Assembly: GCF_000971175.1 (NCBI RefSeq)
Contig: NZ_BBLY01000001.1
Location: 793,709 to 857,708, forward strand
Source of the DNA: Demequina pelophila
GTDB taxonomy: Bacteria; Actinomycetota; Actinomycetes; Actinomycetales; Demequinaceae
Direction: 5' to 3'
Length of the DNA stretch: 64,000 nucleotides
Shown: in pieces, positions 28,768-36,286 of the stretch
Layout of the letters: the number at the start of each line of letters is the position of its first letter
Position numbering within the stretch: position 1 is the first letter of the stretch
Notes under the pieces: generated by a model
What the model was told of the DNA's origin: nothing
Database searches by the model: none
What the model saw: only the letters and a program-made list of their open reading frames with translations
Translations under genes and position numbers: made by a program

Positions 28768-29934
28768 TCAGGCGACCGGCGCGCCCACGAGCGAGCGGAA
28801 CAGCGTCTCGAACTCGGCGACGGTGGTCTCGCGCGGGTTGCCGCCGGCGCACACGTCGTCGAACGCGGCCTGGGCGAGGGCGGGGATGTCCTCCTCCTTG
28901 GCGCCGATCTCGTCGATGGTGAGCGGGTTGCCCAGGTCGCGCGTGAGCTGCGCGACCGCGGCGACGGCGGCCTCGCGGGCCTCCTCGAGCGGCATGCCGT
29001 AGGCGTTCTCGACGCCGAAGGCCGCGGCGATGTCGCGGTACTTCTCGCCCGTCTCCGGCGCGTTGAACGCCATCACCGGGGCCAGCAGGATGCCGTTCGC
29101 GACGCCGTGGGGCGCCGAGTAGAACGCGCCCAGCGGGTGCGCCATCGCGTGCACGATGCCCAGGCCCACGTTCGAGTAGCCCATGCCCGCGATGTACTGG
29201 GCGAGGGCCATGCGCTCCATGGCGTCGGCGTCGCCGTCCGCGGCGGCGCGCAGCGAGGACGCGATCACCTGGATGGCCTTGAGGTGGAACAGGTCCGACA
29301 GCTCCCAGGCGCCCTTGGTGGTGTAGCCCTCGATGGCGTGCGTGAGTGCGTCGAGGCCGGTGGCGACCTTGAGCGCGCGCGGGGCGGTGGCCATCATGTC
29401 CGCGTCCACGACCGCCATGATCGGGATGTCGTGCGGGTCGACGCACACGAACTTGCGGTTGTTCTCCACGTCCGTGATGACGTAGTTGATGGTGGTCTCC
29501 GAGGCGGTGCCCGCGGTGGTGGGGACCGCGATGATCGGGACGCAGGGGTTCTTGGTGGGCGCGACGCCCTCGAGCGAGCGCACGTCGCCGAACTCGGGGT
29601 TGGCGACGATGATGCCGATCGCCTTGCAGGTGTCCTGCGGCGAGCCGCCGCCGACCGCGATGAGGACGTCCGCGCCCGAGGCCTTGAACGCCTCGACGCC
29701 GGCCTGCACGTTCTCGATGGGCGGGTTGGGCAGGACGTTGTCGTAGATCTCGTAGGCGAAGTCCGCGGCGTCGAGGAGCGCGGTGACCTTGCCCGTCACG
29801 CCCGACTCGATGAGCACCTTGTCCGAGACGACGAACGCCTTGGTGAAGCCGCGCGAGGCCAGCTCGCCCGGGATTACCTCGATCGAGCCCGCGCCGAAGT
29901 AGGCCGTCTGGTTCCAGATCATCCGATGTGCCAC
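28768..29934 (-). CDS. fucO: Lactaldehyde reductase (L-1,2-propanediol oxidoreductase)
   Basis: This 388-residue group III iron-dependent alcohol dehydrogenase resembles E. coli FucO along its length. The NAD-binding GGGSPQD (near 95), VPTTAGTASETT (near 139) and the iron ligands in GLDALTHAIEG and in GIVHAMAHPLGAFYSAPHG are visible. It reduces the L-lactaldehyde from rhamnulose-1-phosphate cleavage to L-1,2-propanediol, usually when oxygen is scarce. The GTG start at 29934 follows GGAGG; an ATG lies four codons in. An exact LacI operator lies 67 bp upstream, joining the gene to the rhamnose regulon. Confidence 0.92.
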   Translation of the reverse strand: MAHRMIWNQTAYFGAGSIEVIPGELASRGFTKAFVVSDKVLIESGVTGKVTALLDAADFAYEIYDNVLPNPPIENVQAGVEAFKASGADVLIAVGGGSPQDTCKAIGIIVANPEFGDVRSLEGVAPTKNPCVPIIAVPTTAGTASETTINYVITDVENNRKFVCVDPHDIPIMAVVDADMMATAPRALKVATGLDALTHAIEGYTTKGAWELSDLFHLKAIQVIASSLRAAADGDADAMERMALAQYIAGMGYSNVGLGIVHAMAHPLGAFYSAPHGVANGILLAPVMAFNAPETGEKYRDIAAAFGVENAYGMPLEEAREAAVAAVAQLTRDLGNPLTIDEIGAKEEDIPALAQAAFDDVCAGGNPRETTVAEFETLFRSLVGAPVA

Positions 29935-30000
29935 GTCGCACCTCCATTGCCGGGCCCGCGCGCGGCGACTCCGCCGCTGGTGGTCACCGGCCCGTTCGCG

Positions 30001-30012
30001 TGAATCGTTTCA
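30001..30012. promoter_or_regulatory. LacI operator upstream of fucO
   Basis: This is an exact copy of TGAATCGTTTCA, 67 bp upstream of the fucO start. It is reversed relative to the gene compared with the copies before rhaT, rhaI and rhaD. No clear -35/-10 pair is visible on the minus strand. Confidence 0.6.
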
Positions 30013-30108
30013 GGCGGGGGACGATGCGCGGGGGGCCTTTGGTCCCGGGCGCCCTGCTTGCGCTCCGCAGCCGCAGCGCTCCCGCCCCGCCTCGCCCCCA
30101 GCGCCCCA

Positions 30109-30157
30109 GGAGGTGCTCAGTGCCCAAAATCACTGATTCTGGGCACTGAGCACCTCC
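30109..30157. repeat. 49-bp near-perfect palindrome
   Basis: Perfect 18-base arms (GGAGGTGCTCAGTGCCCA and its complement, 30109-30126 and 30140-30157) continue inward through a 13-base centre with a single mismatch, so almost the whole 49 bp is self-complementary. Its A/T-containing core differs from the surroundings. It could be a bidirectional terminator for fucO and the protease gene or a small palindromic mobile repeat. Confidence 0.75.
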
Positions 30158-30162
30158 GGAGA

Positions 30163-30290
30163 CGCACGGGCGAGGCGGCGGACCCACGGGCGAGGCGGCC
30201 GGCGCACGGGCGAGGCGGCCGGCGCACGGGCGAGGCGGCCGGCCCACGGGCGAGGCGGCCGGCGCACGGGCGAGGCGGCCGGCCCACGCG
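30163..30290. repeat. 20-bp tandem repeat, about six units
   Basis: Units of CACGGGCGAGGCGGCCGG plus two variable bases repeat every 20 bp, with the joint base alternating between G and C. The array starts just after the palindrome and ends 27 bp before the protease stop codon. The pattern is a minisatellite; there are no spacers and no CRISPR features. A partial inverted copy (CCCCGCCTCGCCCC) lies near 30085. Confidence 0.8.
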
Positions 30291-30316
30291 CGCACGCTCA
30301 GGCGCACGGGTCCAGC

Positions 30317-31711
30317 TCAGGCCGGGCCCGCGATGAGCGTGACGTCGGCGGTGTGGGCGTCGCCGCTCGCGTCGGTCCAGGCGAGGCTCACGGTGTCGCC
30401 GGGCTCGTACTCGGCGAGCGCCGTGGCCAGCTCGGAGCCGCTCGTCACGGCCGTCCCGTCGACCTGGGTGACGGTGTCGCCCGCGGCGAGCCCCGCATCG
30501 GCCGCCGGGGTGTCCGCGTAGACGTAGGCGATCTGGGCGCCGTCGTCGCTGGTGACCACGCCGATCCGCCCGTCCGCCGTACGTCCGAGGCCGGTGTCGG
30601 AGCTCACCGCGACGCCCAGGAAGGCCGGATAGCCGATCGAGACGCCGTCGGACTCGTCGCCCGCCTGGATCTGCGCGACGATCGCGAGCGCCTCGTCGAT
30701 GGGCACGGCGAACGCGATGGTGGTCGAGAGCCCGGACGATGCGGCGGTGGTCATGCCCACCACCTCGCCCTCGTCGTCGAGCAGCGCGCCGCCGGAGTCG
30801 CCGGAGACCACGTCGGCGGAGAACTGGATCATGCCGTCGAGGGTCTCCCCCGCCACCGTGTACGACGAGGAGGTGGTGACGGTCGAGTCGAGGCCGTTCA
30901 CCGTGCCGTCGGCGGCCAGCAACACGCCGCCGCCCTCGGAGTTGCCCACGGCGGTGATCGCGTCGCCCACCGCGAGTTCGTCGTCGTCGATCGCGACGGT
31001 CGCGAGGCCGCTCGCGCCGTCGAGCTGGAGCAGTGCGACGTCGTCCTCGGCGTCGGTGCCCAGCACCGTCGCGGCGTAGGTCTCCCCGGACGACGCGATG
31101 GTCACCGTGATCTCCGTCGAGCCCTCGATCACGTGGTTGTTGGTGAGGACCAGGCCGTCGCTGGTGAGCACCATGCCGGTGCCGGCGGCCTCGGCCTCCT
31201 GGTAGCCCAGGACGGTGTCGATGAGGACCACGCCGGTGGACTCGGAGTCGTCGGCCGCGGTGGCCTCCTCTTGCGTGGAGCCGTACGTGTTGCCGTACGC
31301 GGAGCCGCCGTAGGTGCCGCCGTTGGTCGCGCCGCCGTCGGCGCCGTACGAGCCGTCATTGCCGTACGAGCCGTAGCTCCCGTAGGCGCCCGGGCCGCCG
31401 CGCATGCCCGGCATCGCCTGGGGCATCGCGGCCGCGCCGCCGAGCGCCGCGCCACCGCCGTCGGTGCCGCCATCCGTGGTGCCGTCGAGCGCGAGGCCGT
31501 CCGACGCATCGTCCGCTGTCGCGACCTGCGCGGCCGTCGTCGCCGCATCGTCCTCGAAGGTGGCCGCGGCGCCGATGGTGAGGCCCGCGAGCGCGAGGAC
31601 GGAGGCGCCCGCGAGCATGCGGGTGCGCGTGGTGCCGAACCGGCGGCGGGGCCGCACGTAGGCGACCGTCTCCGCGCTGACGGGGCTGTCGGGGTACCGG
31701 ATCTCGCTCAT
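30317..31711 (-). CDS. Membrane-anchored trypsin-like serine protease with PDZ domain (HtrA-like)
   Basis: This 464-residue protein has a short basic N-terminus, one membrane segment (about 38-55), a Gly/Tyr/Ser-rich linker with repeated YGS motifs, a trypsin-like domain and a C-terminal PDZ domain. The triad is seen in TNNHVIEG (His), EDDVALLQLD (Asp) and VVSGDSGGAL (Ser). Such DegP/HtrA-like proteins act outside the membrane in protein quality control. ATG 31711 is chosen because AGGAGG lies 6 bases upstream; an in-frame ATG eight codons earlier has no such site. Confidence 0.9.
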   Translation of the reverse strand: MSEIRYPDSPVSAETVAYVRPRRRFGTTRTRMLAGASVLALAGLTIGAAATFEDDAATTAAQVATADDASDGLALDGTTDGGTDGGGAALGGAAAMPQAMPGMRGGPGAYGSYGSYGNDGSYGADGGATNGGTYGGSAYGNTYGSTQEEATAADDSESTGVVLIDTVLGYQEAEAAGTGMVLTSDGLVLTNNHVIEGSTEITVTIASSGETYAATVLGTDAEDDVALLQLDGASGLATVAIDDDELAVGDAITAVGNSEGGGVLLAADGTVNGLDSTVTTSSSYTVAGETLDGMIQFSADVVSGDSGGALLDDEGEVVGMTTAASSGLSTTIAFAVPIDEALAIVAQIQAGDESDGVSIGYPAFLGVAVSSDTGLGRTADGRIGVVTSDDGAQIAYVYADTPAADAGLAAGDTVTQVDGTAVTSGSELATALAEYEPGDTVSLAWTDASGDAHTADVTLIAGPA

Positions 31712-31791
31712 GATCTCCTCCTCGAAGTTCCTCATACCTTCACTCCACTCCCCTGTCCGGGGAACGGACCCAGAGGAACCTGGGAGAACGC

Positions 31792-31995
31792 TCAGAGTGC
31801 GGACTCGCGCGCGCCCACCTCCCTGATCGCCTGCGGCACGGTCTCGACGGGACGCGAGCGCCAGCCGCCGCGCTGGGCGCGCAGGTCCTCGCCGTCACGC
31901 ACGATCCACGCCGCGATGCGCCCGGTGGCCGTCTCGATCACCGCGGTCTGGCCCGCGCGATCGGCGGCGTAGTAGACGAGTTGCGGACCGAGCAC
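31792..31995 (-). CDS. Short open frame, possibly truncated
   Basis: This 67-codon frame has protein-like composition in its middle (TAVIETATGRIAAWIVRDGEDL) but begins inside the 59-bp repeat at 31966. Its original 5' end may have been replaced. I recognise no family and see no convincing ribosome site. It may be a remnant or not a gene at all. Confidence 0.22.
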   Translation of the reverse strand: MLGPQLVYYAADRAGQTAVIETATGRIAAWIVRDGEDLRAQRGGWRSRPVETVPQAIREVGARESAL

Positions 31996-32024
31996 CCCGC
32001 CATGGTCGGCGCGGGGGCCGACAC
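31966..32024. repeat. 59-bp dispersed repeat, copy A
   Basis: It matches 34740-34798 in the same orientation with only a few mismatches; both hold GTAGTAGACGAGTTGCGGAC and CATGGTCGGCGCGGGGGCC. In copy B the sequence is part of a serine-recombinase reading frame. The two copies flank the surface-protein gene. Confidence 0.75.
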
Positions 32025-32045
32025 TGTCAGGGCCACCAGGCCCTC

Positions 32046-32231
32046 TCCGTGTCCACGGAGGCCCGGAGAGCGGCAGCGTGGGGCCGTGTCTTCAGCGAGT
32101 CCCTCACCCGAGGCGAGGCGAGCACCGACGCGTGGCCCGCTGGCCACTCCGCGCACCCCGCCGACTCCGAGGACGAGTTCGCGGTCAGCCTGCGCAAGCA
32201 GGTCCAGCATCTCGACTCGATCGGAGGCTGA
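32046..32231 (+). pseudogene. Unassigned C-terminal coding remnant
   Basis: A frame ending in a TGA at 32229-32231 reads STEARRAAAWGRVFSESL and, at its end, DEFAVSLRKQVQHLDSIGG. The composition is protein-like and unlike shadow frames. It begins shortly after repeat copy A without a credible start, so it looks like the tail of a lost gene, perhaps from an integrated element. No family is recognised. Confidence 0.35.
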
Positions 32232-32232
32232 C

Positions 32233-32475
32233 AGGCAACCGTCACACCGGAAGCGCGAACAGGTCGCCGACTTCCTGCATCAGGGTCTCGGACGCAACGA
32301 GATCGCCCGGCGCGCCGAGGTCTCCCCGGCCACGGTCGGCAGGATCGCCCGCGAGGAGGGGGGTGACGTTCGACCGGTCGCAGATGGTCGAGGCGACGAG
32401 AATCGCGAGCGCCGACGCCCGCTACAAGCGCCAGATGCTGGCGTCGAACCCGCTCGGTGCCATCGAGTCTGCTCG
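32233..32475 (+). pseudogene. Helix-turn-helix protein remnant with frameshift
   Basis: The first frame reads REQVADFLHQGLGRNEIARR followed by AEVSPATVGRIAREEG, a clear HTH resembling small phage or element proteins of actinobacteria. After a run of six G at 32358-32363 the sense continues in another frame as VTFDRSQMVEATRIASADAR, which is the usual continuation of that protein type. One extra G explains the break: a real inactivation or a sequencing error. No start codon is evident. Confidence 0.5.
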
Positions 32476-32592
32476 GATGCGGCTGGCGCAGCAGGACAGC
32501 GCGGCGGGCTGCTGCCCGGGCGAAGCGGTGTCCGGATACGACTCCGCCCCGACCCGTGAGGAGGGGCCGGGGCGGTGTCTGCCTGCGCAGGG

Positions 32593-34203
32593 TCAGGCGT
32601 CCTGGCGGCGGCGGGCGACGACGGTGAAGCCGGCGCCGGCGAGGATCAGTGCGGCACCACCACTGCCCAGGAGGAGCGTCGAGTCATCGACGCCAGTGTG
32701 GGCGAGGGACGATGCGGTCGTAGTGACCACCGCGTCCGACGAGCCGGTCTTGGCGACGGCCGCCTCCAGGTGGGCCGCGGCGGGCGTCGACGTGCGCTGG
32801 GCGATCGGCTGCATGGCGGTCGACGCGCTGTCCGCCTGGGCTATAGCCTCCTTGGCTGCAGCGGCCTGGGTGCCGCTGAAGGGAACCTCAAGCTGCGGCT
32901 CAGCGACCGTGATCGGCGTCGGCCTCGCGCTCGGAACGAGCGTCGGCGTCGCGGTAGGCGTTTTGGTCGGCACGAAGTACGGCGTCGCCTGCGAGAGCGT
33001 CGGCGCCGCCGCGGTGCCGATCTGCGACCCAGGGGTCGGAGAGGTGCCACCCGTTGAGACTCCGGGACCCGGGATCACGTACGTGGTGATCGGGCCGTCC
33101 GGCGTCCCGACCTGCAGCGTGAAGCCCGACTGGCCTTCCTGGTTCTGCGAGTCGTCCGACTTCGGGGGCGCCACGACCGGGGCGTCCGCCTTCGGCGGAA
33201 TGAGGGTCGGCGAGGTCGGAGCCGGCGGCGCGTAGTTCGGGTCCTTGGCCGAGTTCGCATCATCCGGGACCGGCGACGTGCCACCGACGATCGAGCCCGG
33301 GGTGGGGATCACGATCGTCTGGTCGGCGTTGGGGTCCTTGGCCGAGTTCGCATCCGCCGGAACCGGCGAGGTACCGCCCACGGTGGCGCGGGTGTCGGGG
33401 ATGACCACGTACTGGTCCTGGTCCGCATCCTGATTCTGCGAGTCGTCCGACTTCGGGGGCGCCACGACCGGGGCGTCCGCCTTCGGCGGAATGAGGGTCG
33501 GCGAGGTCGGAGCAGGCGGCGCGTAGTCGGGATCCTTGGCCGAGTTCGCGTCGGCCGGGACCGGCGAGGTGCCGCCCACGGTGGTGCGGGTGTCGGGGAT
33601 GACCACGTACTGGTCCTGGTCCGCATCCTGATTCTGCGAGTCGTCCGACTTCGGGGGCGCCACGACCGGGGCGTCCGCCTTCGGCGGAATGAGGGTCGGC
33701 GAGGTCGGAGCCGGCGGCGCGTAGTTGGGGTCCTTCGCGGAGTTGGCATCGTCGGGAACCGGCGAGTCGGCGGAGATGGTCTGCTGCGGCTCCGGGGTGA
33801 CGATGACCGGCGCGGGCGAGGTGTCGGTGACCGTGTCGCGGGTGTCGTCGACCACGACGGTCTGGTCGGCCTTCGGCGGCTCGACCACAGGGGTCGCCGA
33901 CTTCGGCGGAATCAGACGGGGGGCGACGGGCGCCGGCGGCGCGTCGACCTGAGCGGGGGTCTTCTGCGACCCGTTCGGGTCGTCGAGCGTGTTGGTGGCC
34001 GGCACGCAGATCTCTTCGGTGCCGCCGTTGGTGGTGGTGGCCTCGACGGTTCCGCCGGCGGCGGCGCAGGCGCCGGCGTCCACAGCGGCCGTTGCGGTGG
34101 AGATCGCGAAGGGCGCGACCGTGAGAGCGGCCGCGGCGGCGAGGGTGCCGGCGGTGATGCGAATGGCGGGTCGTGCGGCGGTGGAACGTCGTGCGTGCCT
34201 CAT
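32593..34203 (-). CDS. Repeat-rich LAHTG sortase-anchored surface protein
   Basis: This 536-residue secreted protein has a signal peptide (RHARRSTAARPAIRI, then a hydrophobic stretch to about residue 40), a long Pro/Asp/Lys-rich repeat region (about 75-360), a Pro/Thr linker, and a C-terminal sorting signal LAHTG near residue 500, followed by a hydrophobic helix and ARRRQDA. LAxTG is typical of actinobacterial class E sortase substrates. The repeat unit is 66 residues. The protein is likely a wall-attached stalk or adhesin without a recognisable binding domain. It is flanked by the 59-bp repeat copies and by gene remnants. Confidence 0.85.
   Translation of the reverse strand: MRHARRSTAARPAIRITAGTLAAAAALTVAPFAISTATAAVDAGACAAAGGTVEATTTNGGTEEICVPATNTLDDPNGSQKTPAQVDAPPAPVAPRLIPPKSATPVVEPPKADQTVVVDDTRDTVTDTSPAPVIVTPEPQQTISADSPVPDDANSAKDPNYAPPAPTSPTLIPPKADAPVVAPPKSDDSQNQDADQDQYVVIPDTRTTVGGTSPVPADANSAKDPDYAPPAPTSPTLIPPKADAPVVAPPKSDDSQNQDADQDQYVVIPDTRATVGGTSPVPADANSAKDPNADQTIVIPTPGSIVGGTSPVPDDANSAKDPNYAPPAPTSPTLIPPKADAPVVAPPKSDDSQNQEGQSGFTLQVGTPDGPITTYVIPGPGVSTGGTSPTPGSQIGTAAAPTLSQATPYFVPTKTPTATPTLVPSARPTPITVAEPQLEVPFSGTQAAAAKEAIAQADSASTAMQPIAQRTSTPAAAHLEAAVAKTGSSDAVVTTTASSLAHTGVDDSTLLLGSGGAALILAGAGFTVVARRRQDA
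33141..33770. repeat. Internal 198-bp tandem repeats of the surface-protein gene
   Basis: Blocks starting at about 33141, 33431 and 33629 share TTCTGCGAGTCGTCCGACTT and the following 100 or so bases nearly identically. The last two are exactly 198 bp apart, equal to 66 codons. The unit codes for PPAPTSPTLIPPKADAPVV and related Pro-rich text. High DNA identity suggests recent expansion or exchange. Confidence 0.8.
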
Positions 34204-34422
34204 TGAGCTACTACCTTCCTCAGCTGACAAGAACTGGACGCCCCTCGCCCCTTCGCGAGGGAGCGTCCGCTGACAACTATCGGCTGGCACCGCATGCCCG
34301 AACCCGGGACCGGCGTCTTGGCTTTCGTCAACTTTCGGTTAACTGCAAGTGACAACTCGTGCCGCATACGACATTTGCGCCAAGACGAGCTCTTGGGTGA
34401 TGCGCGCCTGAGCCGAGAGCGC

Positions 34423-34560
34423 TCAGCCCGCGGGGCCGACCAGCCGCACCGCACCGCCTGGCCGCGCCTGCCCCAACGCCTGGAGCGACCCGAGGCGCAC
34501 CAGCGCGACCACCGGATACCCGCCCGTGGTCGGGTGGTCCGCGAGGCAAAGGAGGCCAAC
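34423..34560 (-). pseudogene. C-terminal remnant of 5-oxoprolinase subunit C (PxpC/KipA-like)
   Basis: The minus-strand frame reads LLCLADHPTTGGYPVVALVR, then LGQARPGGAVRL and a stop at 34423. The LADHPTTGGYPV motif is characteristic of the end of the biotin-dependent carboxyltransferase-like subunit of 5-oxoprolinase. The frame is cut at about 34560, where serine-recombinase coding sequence begins on the other strand. Only about 45 codons remain and no partner subunits are present. Confidence 0.6.
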
Positions 34561-34566
34561 CAGTCG

Positions 34567-34883
34567 CCGCCTACGTCGATGAAGGCCGCTCCGGCACCTG
34601 CTCCAACCAACCCCAATGGCGTGCACTCCTGGAGGACGCCAAGTCGGGCAAGATCGATGCGGTCGTGGTGGCCAAGTCCGACCGCTTCGCCCACAAGGCG
34701 CCGGATGCCATCGGCGAGACCGACCGGCTCGCCGAGTTCGGCGTAGTAGACGAGTTGCGGACCGTGCACGATGCCATGGTCGGCGCGGGGGCCGACACCG
34801 GTCGGGCGGCCGCCAACGGCACACGGAAGCCGGGCCGATCGCAACCGACCCGGCCTCTCGTCACGGTCGTGCCGTGGCCGTGA
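34567..34883 (+). pseudogene. Serine recombinase (resolvase) fragment
   Basis: The plus frame reads AYVDEGRSGTCSNQPQWRAL followed by LEDAKSGKIDAVVVAKSDRF, the middle of a serine-recombinase catalytic domain (compare the family's DAVVVxKxDR motif). The active-site Ser region at the N-terminus and all DNA-binding domains are missing. The frame runs on to a stop at 34883 through the 59-bp repeat copy B. It is a non-functional relic of a mobile element. Confidence 0.6.
34740..34798. repeat. 59-bp dispersed repeat, copy B
   Basis: This copy lies inside the recombinase fragment and matches 31966-32024 in direct orientation. The interval between the two copies, about 2.7 kb, contains the surface-protein gene and the HTH remnant. 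Confidence 0.75.
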
Positions 34884-35325
34884 ACTCGAGCCTCACCGAG
34901 CCCGGCGGGGCCTTGTCCAGGCTGTGCCGTCGCAGGGCGACGATACTGAGGCCCGCGATGAGCCATGCAATGGCCCCGGCGGCCGCACCCGCGATCACGT
35001 GCGTGTGGAAGTCACCGACCAGACCCTCGCTCACGACCGCGAAGACGCCGAAGGCGCCCAGCAGCACCCCTCCCACGAGGTTGGTGATCGCGTTCGCACG
35101 GCCGCGCACGAACACCGCGGCGACCGCGACGGCGAGCGGGAAGACCGCCATACCTGCCATGAACAGCGAGTCTCCTGTGGTGATCGGTTCGCCCTCCATG
35201 GTGCCGGCGACCGCCTCCTCGAGCACGCCGACCTCGTAGAAGAACACCACCATCGCGCCCACGAGAGCGACGCCTGCGGCGACCCACAGGATCGCGAATC
35301 GCATCCTTTCGAGTGTGGAGCCCAT
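34861..35325 (-). CDS. Hypothetical four-helix membrane protein
   Basis: This 154-residue protein has four hydrophobic segments (about 9-29, 52-71, 80-103 and 111-133). I recognise no family. The ATG at 35325 (GSTLERMRFAIL) is chosen because GGAGAGGAG lies about 9 bases upstream; upstream in-frame ATGs at 35334 and 35376 are poorer. Its 3' end overlaps the end of the degenerate recombinase frame on the other strand by 23 bp. Confidence 0.65.
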   Translation of the reverse strand: MGSTLERMRFAILWVAAGVALVGAMVVFFYEVGVLEEAVAGTMEGEPITTGDSLFMAGMAVFPLAVAVAAVFVRGRANAITNLVGGVLLGAFGVFAVVSEGLVGDFHTHVIAGAAAGAIAWLIAGLSIVALRRHSLDKAPPGSVRLEFTATARP

Positions 35326-35476
35326 GTCGACCATCTCCTCTCCGACTCCACGGGGACGTCCTTGTCCCTCTCCCATTGTCCCGCCGCGCGCGGCCGGGCG
35401 CGCCGCGCGACGTCGCGCGGGGACCGCCCCCGTAGGAGCGGCCCCCACGCGACGGCGCGTCGCCTCGGACCTGGCC

Positions 35477-36271
35477 TCAGACCTGGGCCTCCCGCGCCCG
35501 AGCAGCGGCGGCGCGCCACGTGTCGCGGTCGACGCCCTTGACCAGCAGCCAGATCGCGAAGACCAGCTCGCCCGGGATCGCGAGCACGATCACGACCATC
35601 TCCCACGTACCCGCCAGCTCGGGGACCAGGAAGGTGCCGAAGCTCTGGAGCAGGTAGCCGGCGCCCGCGAGCGCCAGGAGGATGCCGGAGATGCGCGGCA
35701 GGAAGCCCGACCGGACCACCAGCCACCCGGTGATGAGCAGCGACAGCGCGAAGAAGAAGCCCCAGACGAGTACCAGGCCCTCGTTCGCCTCTTGGAAGAA
35801 CAGCGCGAGGCCGTCGCGCTGCGCCGCGGAGAACGGGTCGAGCGCGCCGCTCTCGCTCAGCGCGTGGAGCGTGAAGACGCTGGTCGCGAGGCACCCGGCC
35901 GCCATCACGACGGCCTCGGCGACGCGGGCGAACGCTCCCGCGAGCGACATCGCCCGGCTCACCGGCCGCAGCAGCGCGTAGAGGACGGCTGCGAGCACGA
36001 TCTCGATGAGGACGATCGCCGCCTCTCCCGCCAGGCCCCATCGGAACAGGGCCTCGTCGGCGCGGATCGCGTCGGCCGTGGCGGCGGCGTCGCCGGGCAC
36101 CACGAGCGTCGAGCGCACGCTGGTCGCGAGCGGGTAGATGACGAAGATGGCCAGGTAGAGCACGCCCGCCAGGGTGGTGAGCCGGCGGAGGCGGCGGTCC
36201 GTTCCGTAGACCGGGGCCGATGCGACGGCCGGGTCGGGCGTGACGGCTGCGGTGGGGGTCGGGGATGACAT
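35477..36271 (-). CDS. DUF4386 family integral membrane protein
   Basis: This 264-residue protein has about six to seven membrane helices; the ordering and motifs (RRLTTLAGVLYLAIFV near 28-43, GLVLVWGFFFALSLLITG near 170) fit DUF4386. Function is unknown for the family. The start follows AAGGAG by 5 bases. The leader contains a G-rich tandem repeat at 36287-36365. Confidence 0.82.
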   Translation of the reverse strand: MSSPTPTAAVTPDPAVASAPVYGTDRRLRRLTTLAGVLYLAIFVIYPLATSVRSTLVVPGDAAATADAIRADEALFRWGLAGEAAIVLIEIVLAAVLYALLRPVSRAMSLAGAFARVAEAVVMAAGCLATSVFTLHALSESGALDPFSAAQRDGLALFFQEANEGLVLVWGFFFALSLLITGWLVVRSGFLPRISGILLALAGAGYLLQSFGTFLVPELAGTWEMVVIVLAIPGELVFAIWLLVKGVDRDTWRAAAARAREAQV

Positions 36272-36286
36272 GGCTGCTCCTTGTGC

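Noticed and set aside
30163-30290. CRISPR-like array
   Set aside because: Units are contiguous 20-bp tandem copies without spacers, and no cas gene is near; it is a minisatellite.
30058-30336. Open frame through the palindrome and 20-bp repeat
   Set aside because: Translation is repetitive Ala/Arg/Gly text produced by the tandem repeat, with no ribosome site or conserved start.
33141-33770. Regular repeats suggestive of CRISPR or a mobile element
   Set aside because: The repeats are multiples of three, in frame, and encode a repetitive protein stalk.
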